Made by a program: the position numbers and the translations under genes. Of a stretch of DNA of 64,000 bases, positions 50,857 to 59,404 are shown piece by piece. The notes beneath the pieces were generated by a model, which saw only the letters and a program-made list of their open reading frames with translations, did no database searches and was not told the origin of the DNA. The stretch covers positions 248,001 to 312,000 of the forward strand of contig NZ_JAANCN010000002.1 of assembly GCF_011326735.1 (NCBI RefSeq). The letters run 5' to 3'. Positions within the stretch are counted from its first letter, which is position 1. Each line of letters opens with the position of its first letter. Source of the DNA: Phycicoccus endophyticus. GTDB taxonomy: Bacteria; Actinomycetota; Actinomycetes; Actinomycetales; Dermatophilaceae.

Positions 50857-52143
50857 TCAGGCTAGGGCGGAGGCCCGGCGCGCGGCGCCGTCGTCCGCCG
50901 GGGTGTCCCCGGGTGCCGGCCGGCCCTCCCCCGCTGCCCGGCCGAGCCACCACAGCAGGACGAGGCAGCCGAGGGCACCGGCGACGTCCGCGTTCTGGAG
51001 GGCCCGGCCGGCCCACCGCGGCCAGTCCGGGTGCGCGAGCCAGCTGATCCCCCACCACGGAAGGCGCATCGTGAAGAACACGACGACACCGGCCGCCGCC
51101 CACACCCGGCGCCGGTCGCGCCACGGGTCGGCGCCGAGGACGGCGAGGACGACGACGACCACCCAGTGGTAGTGGTGGATCCACGCCACGGGCGAGAGGA
51201 GGCACGCGAGCAGCCCGACGACGGCGACCTCGCCGACGGGGTCGCCGGCTTGGTACCGCCGGGCGGCCAGCCGGAACCCGGCCAGCGCGAGGAGCAGGAC
51301 GATGCCGGCCCAGAGGAGCGTCCCGGCCGTCCCCTCCGGCCCGAGGCGCAGGAGCAGCCCACGCACCGACTGGTTGGACGTCCCCGCGTTCGGGCCGAGA
51401 CGGTCGGGGTCGCGCAGCGCGCTCGTCCAGTACGTCCACGACGCCGACGGCACGAGCACCGCGGCGGCGACGGTGGCGGCGACGGCGGTGGCCACCGCCG
51501 TGCCCGCCTCGCGCCACCGGCGGGTCACCAGCAGGTGGACGACGAAGACCCCCGGCGTCAGCTTGACCGCCGTCGCCAGCCCGACGAGGACACCCCGCGG
51601 GAGCCGGCGCACGAGCCCCGGGCGCGGCGCCTGGAGGTCGACGAGGCAGGCCAGCACGAGGAAGGCGTTGACCTGGCCGAACCGGATGCCGTCGGCGACG
51701 GGGTGCAGCCAGAGCATCGGCGCGGTGAGCCCCGCGAGCGCGAGCGGCGCCCAGCGCCCGGCCCGCACGAGCAGCCGGCGGCCGGCGAGCCAGGTGACGG
51801 CGGTGGTCGCGAGCACCTGGAGGACCGCCCACAGCCAGCCGACGACGCCGAACGGCAGCAGGGCGAGCGGCACCGCGAGGAACGCCGCGAACGGCGGATA
51901 GGTGAACGGCAGCAGCTGCGGTGGCTCGGTGAGGGTCGAGTAGACCGGGCGCCCGGTGAGCAGCGACACCCCCGCGGCGCGGTAGACCTCGACGTCGACC
52001 TGCCACTGGTCCAGCGGCCAGAACACGAGGTAGCGCAGCACGACCGGCGCCGCGGCGAGCGCCAGCAGGAGCCCGCCGAGCAGCCAGCGCCACCCCCCCG
52101 CCGGCGCGGACGGTGCGGGCTCCTCGGTGGTCCGGGTGGTCAC
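50857..52143 (-). CDS. GT87/DUF2029-type membrane mannosyltransferase-like protein
   Basis: A 428-residue polytopic membrane protein of the polyprenol-phosphate-mannose-dependent mannosyltransferase type (GT87). The N-terminal extracytoplasmic region has WQVDVEVYRAAGVSLLTGRPVY with the catalytic-type aspartate, and PNAGTSNQSVRGLLLR and WIHHYHWVVVVVLAVL are family motifs. About ten helices. The GTG at 52143 gives the normal length. It is divergent from the phosphatase-like membrane protein, across 37 bp. It starts the operon with DUF4446 and pheA. Confidence 0.9.
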   Translation of the reverse strand: MTTRTTEEPAPSAPAGGWRWLLGGLLLALAAAPVVLRYLVFWPLDQWQVDVEVYRAAGVSLLTGRPVYSTLTEPPQLLPFTYPPFAAFLAVPLALLPFGVVGWLWAVLQVLATTAVTWLAGRRLLVRAGRWAPLALAGLTAPMLWLHPVADGIRFGQVNAFLVLACLVDLQAPRPGLVRRLPRGVLVGLATAVKLTPGVFVVHLLVTRRWREAGTAVATAVAATVAAAVLVPSASWTYWTSALRDPDRLGPNAGTSNQSVRGLLLRLGPEGTAGTLLWAGIVLLLALAGFRLAARRYQAGDPVGEVAVVGLLACLLSPVAWIHHYHWVVVVVLAVLGADPWRDRRRVWAAAGVVVFFTMRLPWWGISWLAHPDWPRWAGRALQNADVAGALGCLVLLWWLGRAAGEGRPAPGDTPADDGAARRASALA

Positions 52144-52180
52144 CGCACCATTCTCACCGGCACTGCGTACCCTGTCCGGC

Positions 52181-54340
52181 GTGACCCGCGCAGCCCTGGC
52201 CCCCGCGCTCGCGTTCGTCGCCCTGGTGGCCGGGCTCCTCGTGGCCACGCCCACCCCGGCGAACGCCGAGCAGACCGGCGCGGTCGTCCTCGTCGGCACC
52301 GGCGGCGTCAGCTGGTCCGACGTCGACGAGGAGACCACCCCGAACCTGTGGTCGCTGCTGCGCGACGGGTCCTCGGCAGCGCTCTCGGTGCGGTCGGTGA
52401 CCTCGACGACCTGCCCCGGGGACGGCTGGCTCGGGCTCTCCGCGGGGACCCGCGCGGGCGTCCCCCGCGAGGGCAGCGAGCCCAACCCGGCCAACCGCCC
52501 CTGCCCCGAGGACCCCACGGTCGTCGACGGGCGGGTCACCGAGTGGGACGACTACCTCGACGCCGCCGAGGAGCAGTCGTTCGACACCCACCTCGGTCTC
52601 CTCGCCGAGCAGGTCGAGGACGCCGGGATGTGCGTCGAGGCCGTCGGTGCCGGCGCGGCGGCCGGGGCGGCCCGCCCCGACGGCACCGTCGAGCACTACA
52701 CCGACTTCGTCCCGGAGAACCTCCTCGTCGACCTCAACACCTGCCCGGTGACGCTCGTCGACGTCGGCGCCCTGCGCGACCCGCAGGACGTCGCCGACGG
52801 CGAGTTCACCAGCGGGTCGCGCGAGGAGCAGCTGCGCGCCATCGACCAGCGCATCGGCCAGGTGCTCGAGGCCGGCCCGAACGGTGCCGACTTCGTCGTC
52901 GCCAGCCTCGCCGACGCCGGACTCTCCGAGCGCCTGCGCCTCGTCATCGCCCGCGGGCCGCACTTCGGGCCGGGGACGCTCCACTCGGGCTCGACCCGCC
53001 AGGTCGGTCTCACCCAGTCCCCCGACCTGACCGCGACCGTCCTCGCGGACGTCGGCCTCTCGGTGCCCGACGCGGTGACCGGCTCCCCGCTGACCTCCGA
53101 CCCCGCCGCCGACAACTCCGAGCGGCGCGCGCGCGAGCGGCTGACCGCCCTGCGCGACCTCGACGAGGCCAGCCACGACGTCCACGGTCTCGTCGAGCCG
53201 TTCTTCCAGGTCTTCGCCTACGGCCAGCTCGTCGTCTACCTGCTCGTCCTGCTCGTGTGGAAGGGGCGGATCGGGTCCGAGGAGACCCGCACCACCGTGC
53301 TCCTACGGGTACGGGCGCTGTCGGTGGCGGCCGCGTCGGTCCCGGTCTCGACGTTCCTCGCCAACCTCGTGCCGTGGTGGCGCTTCCCGCTGGAGATGCT
53401 CGCGGTCGTCGTCGCCGTCCTCGCGTTCGTCGCCGTCATCGCCGGAGCCGCGCTGCGGGGGCCGTGGGCACGCTGGCAGCTCGGGCCGATGGCGTTCGTC
53501 TCCGCCGTCACCGCCACCGTGCTCGCCGCCGACGTCGTCACCGGGTCGCGCCTGCAGCTGTCCTCGCTCATGGGGCTCCAGCCGGTGGTCGCCGGGCGCT
53601 TCTACGGGATGGGGAACCCGACGTTCGCGCTGTTCGGCACGGCGACGCTGCTGCTCGCGACCGCGGTGTCCTCGTGGCTCGTGCTCCGCGGCGCCCCCGG
53701 CCCGGCCGCGGTCGCGGTCGCGGTGCTCGGCCTCGGAGCGCTCCTCGTCGACGGCGCACCGTTCTGGGGCGCCGACGGCGGAGGTCCCCCGGCGCTGCTG
53801 CCGGCCGTGGTCTACCTCGTCCTGGCCGTCCTCGGCATCCGGATGACGTGGCGGCGCTGGCTGCTCGTCGCCGTCGCGGTGGTCCTCGTCTTCTTCGGCG
53901 TGGCGGGGGCGGACTGGCTGCGTGCACCGGCCGACCGCAGCCACCTGGGCCGGTTCGTCCAGGCGATGATCGACGGGACGGCGGGCGACATCGTTCTGCG
54001 CAAGGCCCACCAGAACTGGGACATCCTCACGAGCAACGCACCGCTGACGCTGCTCGTACCGGCCGCCCTGCTCTTCGTCGTCTACGTCCTCGCCCGCCCG
54101 ACCTCGTGGGGCTCGCGGGCCCTCCAGCGCTCCTACGACGGCGCCCCGACCCTGCGACCCGGGCTCGTGGCCCTCGTCCTCATGCTCGCGATCGGCTTCG
54201 CGGTCAACGACTCCGGGGTCGCGATCCCGGCGGTCGGAGCCACCCTCGCGGTGCCCCTCATCGTGTCGGTGTCGGTGGGCTTCCTGCTCGAGGAGGCCCG
54301 AACCACCGCCCCGACCCGCCGCGCGCGCCGGCGGCGCTGA
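52181..54340 (+). CDS. Membrane protein with alkaline-phosphatase-like extracytoplasmic domain
   Basis: A 719-residue protein. A signal peptide (residues about 1-31, ending NAEQT) is followed by an extracytoplasmic domain resembling the alkaline phosphatase superfamily: DVDEETTPNLWSLLRDGSSAALSVRSVT and STRQVGLTQSPDLTATVLADVGLSVP, as in phosphoglycerate-mutase/nucleotide-pyrophosphatase-like folds. About ten to twelve helices (365-700) follow, with the motif GRFYGMGNPTFALFGTATLL. The fusion recurs among actinobacteria and is uncharacterised. Start GTG 52181. Its 3' end overlaps the convergent mannosyltransferase gene by 83 bp. Confidence 0.8.
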   Translation: MTRAALAPALAFVALVAGLLVATPTPANAEQTGAVVLVGTGGVSWSDVDEETTPNLWSLLRDGSSAALSVRSVTSTTCPGDGWLGLSAGTRAGVPREGSEPNPANRPCPEDPTVVDGRVTEWDDYLDAAEEQSFDTHLGLLAEQVEDAGMCVEAVGAGAAAGAARPDGTVEHYTDFVPENLLVDLNTCPVTLVDVGALRDPQDVADGEFTSGSREEQLRAIDQRIGQVLEAGPNGADFVVASLADAGLSERLRLVIARGPHFGPGTLHSGSTRQVGLTQSPDLTATVLADVGLSVPDAVTGSPLTSDPAADNSERRARERLTALRDLDEASHDVHGLVEPFFQVFAYGQLVVYLLVLLVWKGRIGSEETRTTVLLRVRALSVAAASVPVSTFLANLVPWWRFPLEMLAVVVAVLAFVAVIAGAALRGPWARWQLGPMAFVSAVTATVLAADVVTGSRLQLSSLMGLQPVVAGRFYGMGNPTFALFGTATLLLATAVSSWLVLRGAPGPAAVAVAVLGLGALLVDGAPFWGADGGGPPALLPAVVYLVLAVLGIRMTWRRWLLVAVAVVLVFFGVAGADWLRAPADRSHLGRFVQAMIDGTAGDIVLRKAHQNWDILTSNAPLTLLVPAALLFVVYVLARPTSWGSRALQRSYDGAPTLRPGLVALVLMLAIGFAVNDSGVAIPAVGATLAVPLIVSVSVGFLLEEARTTAPTRRARRRR

Positions 54341-55811
54341 CCCCCAGCGTCACCACCCACAGGAGCAGCACGAGCCACGGGGCGACCTCGCGCCGGAACC
54401 CCATCGAGGCGGCCTCGACCGCGGGCGTCATCCCGAGGACCCGCCCGGGGACGTAGGCGAGGGCCATCACGGCCAGCCGGGCCAGGGCGAGCAGGTCCAC
54501 CGTTCCCGGGACGAGGGCGGGCAGCGCCGACCAGACGAGGACGTCGTACCAGGGCAGCGAGTACGGCGCTGCGAGGGAGTAGGCCAGGGCGAGGACGGCG
54601 ACGAGCCACAGGGCCAGCACCGCCGGCCGGTTCCCGGCCTCCTCCTGCGGCGCCGCAGGCCGGGTGGCGCGTGCGAGCGCCGCGGCCATCACCACGGCGA
54701 CGACGGCGGCGCCGAGGGTGACCAGCGAGCGTGCCTGGTCCTCGCCGAGGTCGCCGCGCAGGGCCTCGAACAGTGGACGCCACGGCGTCGCCAGCGACAC
54801 CGCGTCCCGCGAACGGCGCAGCTGGTCGTACACGTGCGGACCGGCCCAGGCGTGCAGCGCCCCCGCGACGAGGACGGAGCCGGCGACGAGGCCGACCGTG
54901 CGGGCGACGGCCTCCCGCGGGGCCCTCCGGGCCAGCCACACCCCGCCGACGACGGCGAGCAGGCCCACCCCGTAGGTCACCTTCGTCGAGGCGGCGAGGC
55001 CGAGCACGGCCCCGGCCAGCAGCCCACCCGTGGGTCCGGGGCGCCGTGCGAGGAGCGCCACCCCGGCGGCGACGAAGGCCGCGGCCACCACGTCGACGTG
55101 CGCCCCGAGCACGCCGACGCCGAGGACGAGCGGGTTGGTCGTCCAGGCGACGTCGACCCGCCCGTGCAGCCGCTGGGGCAGGGCCGCGCGCAGGGCGGCG
55201 CGGGTCGCGAGCCAGGCCAGGACGACGAGCAGCTGCCAGACCCAGACCTCCTGGCGCAGCTGCGGCCCGCCGAGCGCGGCCGAGAGGCCGTGCAGGAGGG
55301 TCGCGGCGGGTCCGTAGACGCTCGGCTCCTCCGTCCACGGTGCCTCGACCCGGCTGGTCACCGGGTCGCTGCCGCCGGCCCAGGTCTGCGGGGAGGCGAC
55401 CCAGGGGTTCCCGCCCATGACGAGGATCCGCCCGTAGGCGACGTAGCTGATGTGGTCGGCCGAGCCGAACGGGGCGACGAGGAGGGCCCCGAGCGCCAGC
55501 CCGCCCGCGCCCCACCAGCCGCGCAGGGCCCGTGCGCCCCGGCGCAGACCGACGAGCACCCCGGCCGCGCCGAGCAGGTAGGCCGCCGCGAGCACCGCGG
55601 TGACGGTCGCCGGCCCGAGGGTGACCGGCAGCAGCGGACCGGGGGCCCAGCCGCGGGGCAGCAGGTCGGGCTGGGCGGCGTTCGGGCGGCTCAGGCCGAC
55701 GAGCAGCAGCAGGCCGGTGGCGGCCACGAGGAGGATGCGCCGGGCACCCTCGGACCGACGAGCCCCGAGCGGCCCGGTACCCCCCGGTGGCGTCCTCAGC
55801 CCCGGTGCCAC
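54258..55811 (-). CDS. MptB-like GT-C mannosyltransferase
   Basis: A roughly 517-residue GT-C membrane glycosyltransferase of the mannosyltransferase (MptA/MptB) type. It has about eleven to thirteen helices; DHISYVAYGRILVMGGNPWV and EPSVYGPAATLLH are conserved loop motifs, and SLPWYDVLVWS is the later loop. In mycobacteria MptB extends lipomannan with alpha-1,6 mannose; the same role is only inferred here. The start is uncertain: GTG 55811 and GTG 55820 both lie just inside the end of the GT2 gene, overlapping it by 16 or 25 bp. The 3' end overlaps the convergent membrane-protein gene by 83 bp. Confidence 0.85.
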   Translation of the reverse strand: MAPGLRTPPGGTGPLGARRSEGARRILLVAATGLLLLVGLSRPNAAQPDLLPRGWAPGPLLPVTLGPATVTAVLAAAYLLGAAGVLVGLRRGARALRGWWGAGGLALGALLVAPFGSADHISYVAYGRILVMGGNPWVASPQTWAGGSDPVTSRVEAPWTEEPSVYGPAATLLHGLSAALGGPQLRQEVWVWQLLVVLAWLATRAALRAALPQRLHGRVDVAWTTNPLVLGVGVLGAHVDVVAAAFVAAGVALLARRPGPTGGLLAGAVLGLAASTKVTYGVGLLAVVGGVWLARRAPREAVARTVGLVAGSVLVAGALHAWAGPHVYDQLRRSRDAVSLATPWRPLFEALRGDLGEDQARSLVTLGAAVVAVVMAAALARATRPAAPQEEAGNRPAVLALWLVAVLALAYSLAAPYSLPWYDVLVWSALPALVPGTVDLLALARLAVMALAYVPGRVLGMTPAVEAASMGFRREVAPWLVLLLWVVTLGVSAAGARGGSGRWFGPPRAGSPPTPTR

Positions 55812-56515
55812 GGACGCCACCCGCGCCGGACGAGGGCGAGCCAGACGTCGCGGTACTGGGCGGCGCGGTGCAGCTGCCCCCGCCAGTCCGAGCCGCTGAC
55901 CCGGTGCTGGAGTGCGCACGGGACCTCGAGCACCCGCAGGCCGGCCCGCAGGACGTCGACGGTGAGTGCCGTCTCGACCCCCCAGCCGCGCGCGAGCGGG
56001 GTGGCGGCGGTGTACGCGGCCGGTGAGAGGCAGCGCATCCCCGAGAGCGGCTGCACGGGACGGAATCCGGTGAGCCGCTCGATCCCGCCGCGGGCCAGGC
56101 CGACGACGAGGCCACGGCCGCCGCCGGCGGTCAGCTGCTCGGGCAGCGTCGCGACGGTCATGTCCGCCGACCCGGCGAGGACCGCGTCGGTGAGCACGCC
56201 GAGGGCGGCTGCGGTCTCCTGGAGGTCGCCGTCGACGAAGAGCAGCGCCGCCGGTGGCTCGCCGGCGCGGTCCTCGAGCTCACGGACCCGGGCCACGCCG
56301 GTCTCGAGCGCCGCGGCCTTGCCCCGGTTCGTGCCGTGCCGGACGACATCGGCTCCCGCGGCCTCGGCAGCCGCGGTCGTCGCGTCGCCGCTGCCGTCGT
56401 CGACGACGACGACCCGGCCCACGACGTCGAGCGCGGCCACCGCCTGCACGGTCGCGGCGATCCGGTCGGCCTCGTCCTTGCACGGCACGACGGCGGCGAC
56501 CCGGCCGGTCGCCAT
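55796..56515 (-). CDS. Family 2 glycosyltransferase
   Basis: A 239-residue GT-A enzyme with VVPCKDEADRI, VVVVDDGSGDAT and the metal-binding DxD region FVDGDLQ, as in polyprenol-phosphate glucose or mannose synthases. It lacks a membrane anchor. Its likely product is a polyprenol-phosphate sugar that the adjacent GT-C enzymes use as donor (inference from neighbours). It starts at ATG 56515, sharing one base with the DUF5926 stop, and ends inside the MptB-like gene. Confidence 0.88.
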   Translation of the reverse strand: MATGRVAAVVPCKDEADRIAATVQAVAALDVVGRVVVVDDGSGDATTAAAEAAGADVVRHGTNRGKAAALETGVARVRELEDRAGEPPAALLFVDGDLQETAAALGVLTDAVLAGSADMTVATLPEQLTAGGGRGLVVGLARGGIERLTGFRPVQPLSGMRCLSPAAYTAATPLARGWGVETALTVDVLRAGLRVLEVPCALQHRVSGSDWRGQLHRAAQYRDVWLALVRRGWRPWHRG

Positions 56516-57405
56516 CAGCGGAGGGTGACCTGACGGCTCAGCAGCCCGGCGCGGGCCCGGCGCTCGTCACCGGTGAGTGCCCGGTCCTGCGCGAGGGCCT
56601 CGGCGTAGCGCCGACCCCAGGCGGCGAGCTCGTCCTCGTGGGCGGATGCCTCGAGCTCGGGGTCGAGGTCCCACACGGGCACGAGCAGCCCGCAGGCCCG
56701 GAACGCGCCGAGCAGCCGGGTCCCGTCGCCGAGCCCGTCGGCACCCGCCGCGTGCAGCCGGGCGAGCGCGTCGGTGGCGGGGTCCTCGTCCTCGGGCAGG
56801 ACGAGCCGGATGTGGGCCCGCTCGCCGATCCGCACCCAGTAGGCCGAGGTCATCGCCTCGAGCGCGCGGGTCGGCACGATCGACTCGTTGGCCCGCTCGA
56901 GCGACTCCTTGGCCTCGCCCTCGAGGTCCTGGCCCTCGACCCAGAAGTCGAAACCCTCGTGGAGGGTGACCTCGACGGGGGCGTCGGCGACGAGGACGTC
57001 CTGGAGCCGGGGGGTGTCGGCGGTCGCCGGCGAGGTCGTGGTGACCGGGGTGCCCTCCGGCGCGGCCAGGCCGGCGAGCAGCTGGGCGGCCAGGTCGCGC
57101 GAGGCGTCACCGCTGGAGCTGCCGGACTGGGTGCCGATGAGCACCGTGCCGTCGGCCCGGTGCAGCGCGGGCCAGGCGAGCGGGAGGACGGTGGCGACCG
57201 TGACCTCGCTCGGTGCCCCGTCGGGGACGTGCTCGGGCCGCACGGAGACGACCGCGGTGGCCGCGGGGAGGATCTCGCGCAGGGCCACCCACTCGCTCTC
57301 TCCCGGCAGGCCGGCGAACGGCCGCGGCTCGAACGGCGCCGGGCGGGGCCGGGTGGCCTTCGCGGAGCGGCCGGGGCCGCGCTGACGTCGGGATGCCTTG
57401 CCCAT
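56515..57405 (-). CDS. DUF5926 family protein
   Basis: A 296-residue cytoplasmic protein that starts with the basic leader MGKASRRQRGPGRSAKATRP, then FEPRPFAGLPGESEWVALREILPAATA and a repetitive alternation of beta and alpha segments, as in DUF5926. No known catalytic motif is evident. It heads the GT2/MptB-like run, with one-base overlap to the GT2 gene, so it may be linked to envelope glycan synthesis. Start ATG 57405 is chosen because the basic leader is family-typical. Confidence 0.85.
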   Translation of the reverse strand: MGKASRRQRGPGRSAKATRPRPAPFEPRPFAGLPGESEWVALREILPAATAVVSVRPEHVPDGAPSEVTVATVLPLAWPALHRADGTVLIGTQSGSSSGDASRDLAAQLLAGLAAPEGTPVTTTSPATADTPRLQDVLVADAPVEVTLHEGFDFWVEGQDLEGEAKESLERANESIVPTRALEAMTSAYWVRIGERAHIRLVLPEDEDPATDALARLHAAGADGLGDGTRLLGAFRACGLLVPVWDLDPELEASAHEDELAAWGRRYAEALAQDRALTGDERRARAGLLSRQVTLR

Positions 57406-57452
57406 GCGCGTCACCCTAGAGGACCGCCCGCGGGGGGCGAGCGGCGCTCGCG

Positions 57453-57944
57453 TCAGGTGGCGCGCCGGCGGCTCGGCCCGCCGAGGGTGGCCCACACGAC
57501 GTTGCCGGTGCGGTCCTCGGTGACTCCCCACTCGTGGGCCATGGACCGCACGATCCGCAGACCGCGGCCCGAGGAGAGCCAGACGGTGCGCGGCGCCGGC
57601 TTGGGCGTCGTCGCGCCGCCGCCGTCGGTGACCTCGACCTCGACGACCTCGCCGCGGATCTTCCAGCGCACCCGGATCGTGCCGTCGGAGAGGGGCCGGG
57701 CGTGGCGGACCGCGTTGGTCAGCAGCTCCGAGGCCACGATCTCGGCCTCGCCGACGAGGTCCTCGGGGAGGTCACGGCCGGTGAGGTCGGCGACGACCGC
57801 CTTGCGCACCGAGGCGACCGCGGCCGGGTCGGCGGGCACCCGCACGGTGCAGACGATGCTGTCGACCCCCGGCCCGGAGGTCTCGACGACCTCGGGGTCG
57901 GTGTCGCCCGGCACCGGGGCGACGGACGGGTCGGGCGAGGTCAC
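57453..57944 (-). CDS. RsbW-like ATP-binding protein
   Basis: A 163-residue single-domain histidine-kinase-type ATPase (HATPase_c_2). The N box is ASELLTNAVRHARP, G1 is EVTDGGGATTPKP and G2 is SSGRGLRIVRSMAHEWGV. Such proteins act as anti-sigma factors or serine kinases, with an anti-sigma antagonist partner. No antagonist is adjacent. The ECF-like sigma factor about 1 kb away is of a different type from the sigma-B family that RsbW binds, so linkage is uncertain. Start ATG 57944. Confidence 0.9.
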   Translation of the reverse strand: MTSPDPSVAPVPGDTDPEVVETSGPGVDSIVCTVRVPADPAAVASVRKAVVADLTGRDLPEDLVGEAEIVASELLTNAVRHARPLSDGTIRVRWKIRGEVVEVEVTDGGGATTPKPAPRTVWLSSGRGLRIVRSMAHEWGVTEDRTGNVVWATLGGPSRRRAT

Positions 57945-57953
57945 CGCACCAAC

Positions 57954-58787
57954 CTACCCGCCGGCCGCGAACCGGTCGATGGCCCGCCGGGGGCGGTTGG
58001 TGATGACGACGTCCACCCCGAGCTCGCGGCACAGGTCCAGGTCGGCCGTCTCGTCGACGGTCCACACGAACACGCCGTGGCCGTGCTTGCGGAACTTGCG
58101 CACGAGCTTGGGCTTGCGCCGGACGAGGGCGATGTCGAGCCCGACGACCCCGACCCCCTTGGGCAGGGTCCCGTCGAGCGGCAGCGAGGGGCCCTTGGCC
58201 GAGACCAGGTGGACGAGCGGGACCTGGGGTGAGAGCTTGTGCACCCGCTGCAGCGCCCGGGCGGAGAAGGACATGACCCGTACGCGCGGCCGGCCGGGCC
58301 GGTCGCCGCGGTCGAGGTCGAAGGAGCGCAGGACCTGCACGAGGGTCTTCTCGACGTCGTCGCCGTGACGCGTCGGGTGCTTGGTCTCGACGAGGACGAT
58401 CGGCTCGCCGCCCTCCTCGACGATGGTGGCGAGCAGCCGCCGCAGGGTGAGCAGGCGCGCACGCTCCGGGTCGGAGTCGGGGGCCTCGAGGTCCTCGGGG
58501 CGGGTCTTCCACGAGGCCCAGTCCAGCTCCTCGAGCCGGGCCAGCTCGAGGGTGGAGACGACGCCGGCACCGTTGGAGGTGCGCTCGACCCGCCGGTCGT
58601 GGACGCACACGAGGTGGTGGTCGGCGGTCAGCCGCACGTCGCACTCGACGCCGTCGGCGCCGTGCGCGAACGCCTTGCGGTAGGCGCGGAGCGTGTGCTC
58701 GGCCTCCTCGTCGCTCGCGCCGCGGTGGGCGACGACGAGTGGGGTCGCGGTGGCCTGGTGCTGCTCGACGGTCACGGCGACCATCAT
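57954..58787 (-). CDS. Glycerophosphodiester phosphodiesterase
   Basis: A 277-residue GDPD-domain protein, which hydrolyses glycerophosphodiesters to glycerol-3-phosphate and an alcohol. The catalytic motifs are VVAHRGASDEEAEHTL (His of HR), GADGVECDVRLTADHHLVCVHD and a late VFVWTVDE. No signal peptide, so probably cytoplasmic. The start is ATG 58787 or the next codon ATG 58784; the long upstream extension lacks motifs. It is ten bp upstream of the ATPase gene on the same strand. Confidence 0.92.
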   Translation of the reverse strand: MMVAVTVEQHQATATPLVVAHRGASDEEAEHTLRAYRKAFAHGADGVECDVRLTADHHLVCVHDRRVERTSNGAGVVSTLELARLEELDWASWKTRPEDLEAPDSDPERARLLTLRRLLATIVEEGGEPIVLVETKHPTRHGDDVEKTLVQVLRSFDLDRGDRPGRPRVRVMSFSARALQRVHKLSPQVPLVHLVSAKGPSLPLDGTLPKGVGVVGLDIALVRRKPKLVRKFRKHGHGVFVWTVDETADLDLCRELGVDVVITNRPRRAIDRFAAGG

Positions 58788-58915
58788 TCCCGGCGCACGC
58801 CCCCCGTGTCGGCCCCGGGGTCCACGACACGCGCATTTCACCCCGTGTTCGTGGCCCCTCCACCGCGGCCGGTGGGCCGCGCTCACACGACGGCGCGTCC
58901 TACCGTTGGACCATC

Positions 58916-59404
58916 GTGAGCCTCCCACCCTTCCAGCAGCTCGTCGACGACCACTGGCGCGACGTGGCCCGGCTGGCCCACGGCCTCGCCGGCCCGGTCC
59001 ACGGGGACGACGTCGCCCAGCAGGCCTGGACGCAGGCCCTCGCGGCCTACCCCCGGCTCACGCACGCGCGCAACCTGCGCTCGTGGCTGCTCACCATCAC
59101 CCACCGGTGCGCGATGGACCACCACCGCACCCGGGGCCGCACCACCGCGCACGAGGACCCCGCCTCGCTCGCGCAGGCACCGGTCGAGCCACCTCCGCAG
59201 GCCCCGGACGACGTGCTCTGGCAACGGGTGCGCGCCCTGCCCGAGCGGCAGCGCCAGGCGGTGGTCCTGCGGTTCGTCGGCGACCTCGACCACCGGGCCG
59301 TCGCCGCCGCCCTCGCCACCTCACCCGGGATGAGCCGGCGTCTCGTCAGCGACGCCCTGGCCACCCTCCGACTCGAGCTCACCGACCCCGAGGACCCCCG
59401 ATGA
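58916..59404 (+). CDS. ECF-like RNA polymerase sigma factor
   Basis: A 162-residue two-domain sigma factor. Region 2 includes GDDVAQQAWTQALAAYPRLTHARNLRSWLLTITHRCAMDHHR, and region 4 includes VLWQRVRALPERQRQAVVLRFVGDLDHRAVAAALATS. The start is GTG 58916, with no ribosome-binding site; a leaderless message starting at TACCGT-proximal sequence is possible. The stop overlaps the following alkylguanine repair gene by 4 bases. No anti-sigma factor is adjacent, suggesting regulation at another level. Pairing with a DNA repair protein suggests a role in alkylation stress. Confidence 0.88.
   Translation: MSLPPFQQLVDDHWRDVARLAHGLAGPVHGDDVAQQAWTQALAAYPRLTHARNLRSWLLTITHRCAMDHHRTRGRTTAHEDPASLAQAPVEPPPQAPDDVLWQRVRALPERQRQAVVLRFVGDLDHRAVAAALATSPGMSRRLVSDALATLRLELTDPEDPR

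Noticed and set aside
51031-54456. 1,141-codon open frame on the plus strand
   Set aside because: It lies over four well-supported genes, is extremely Arg/Pro/Ala-rich and has no recognisable domain; high GC keeps this frame open.
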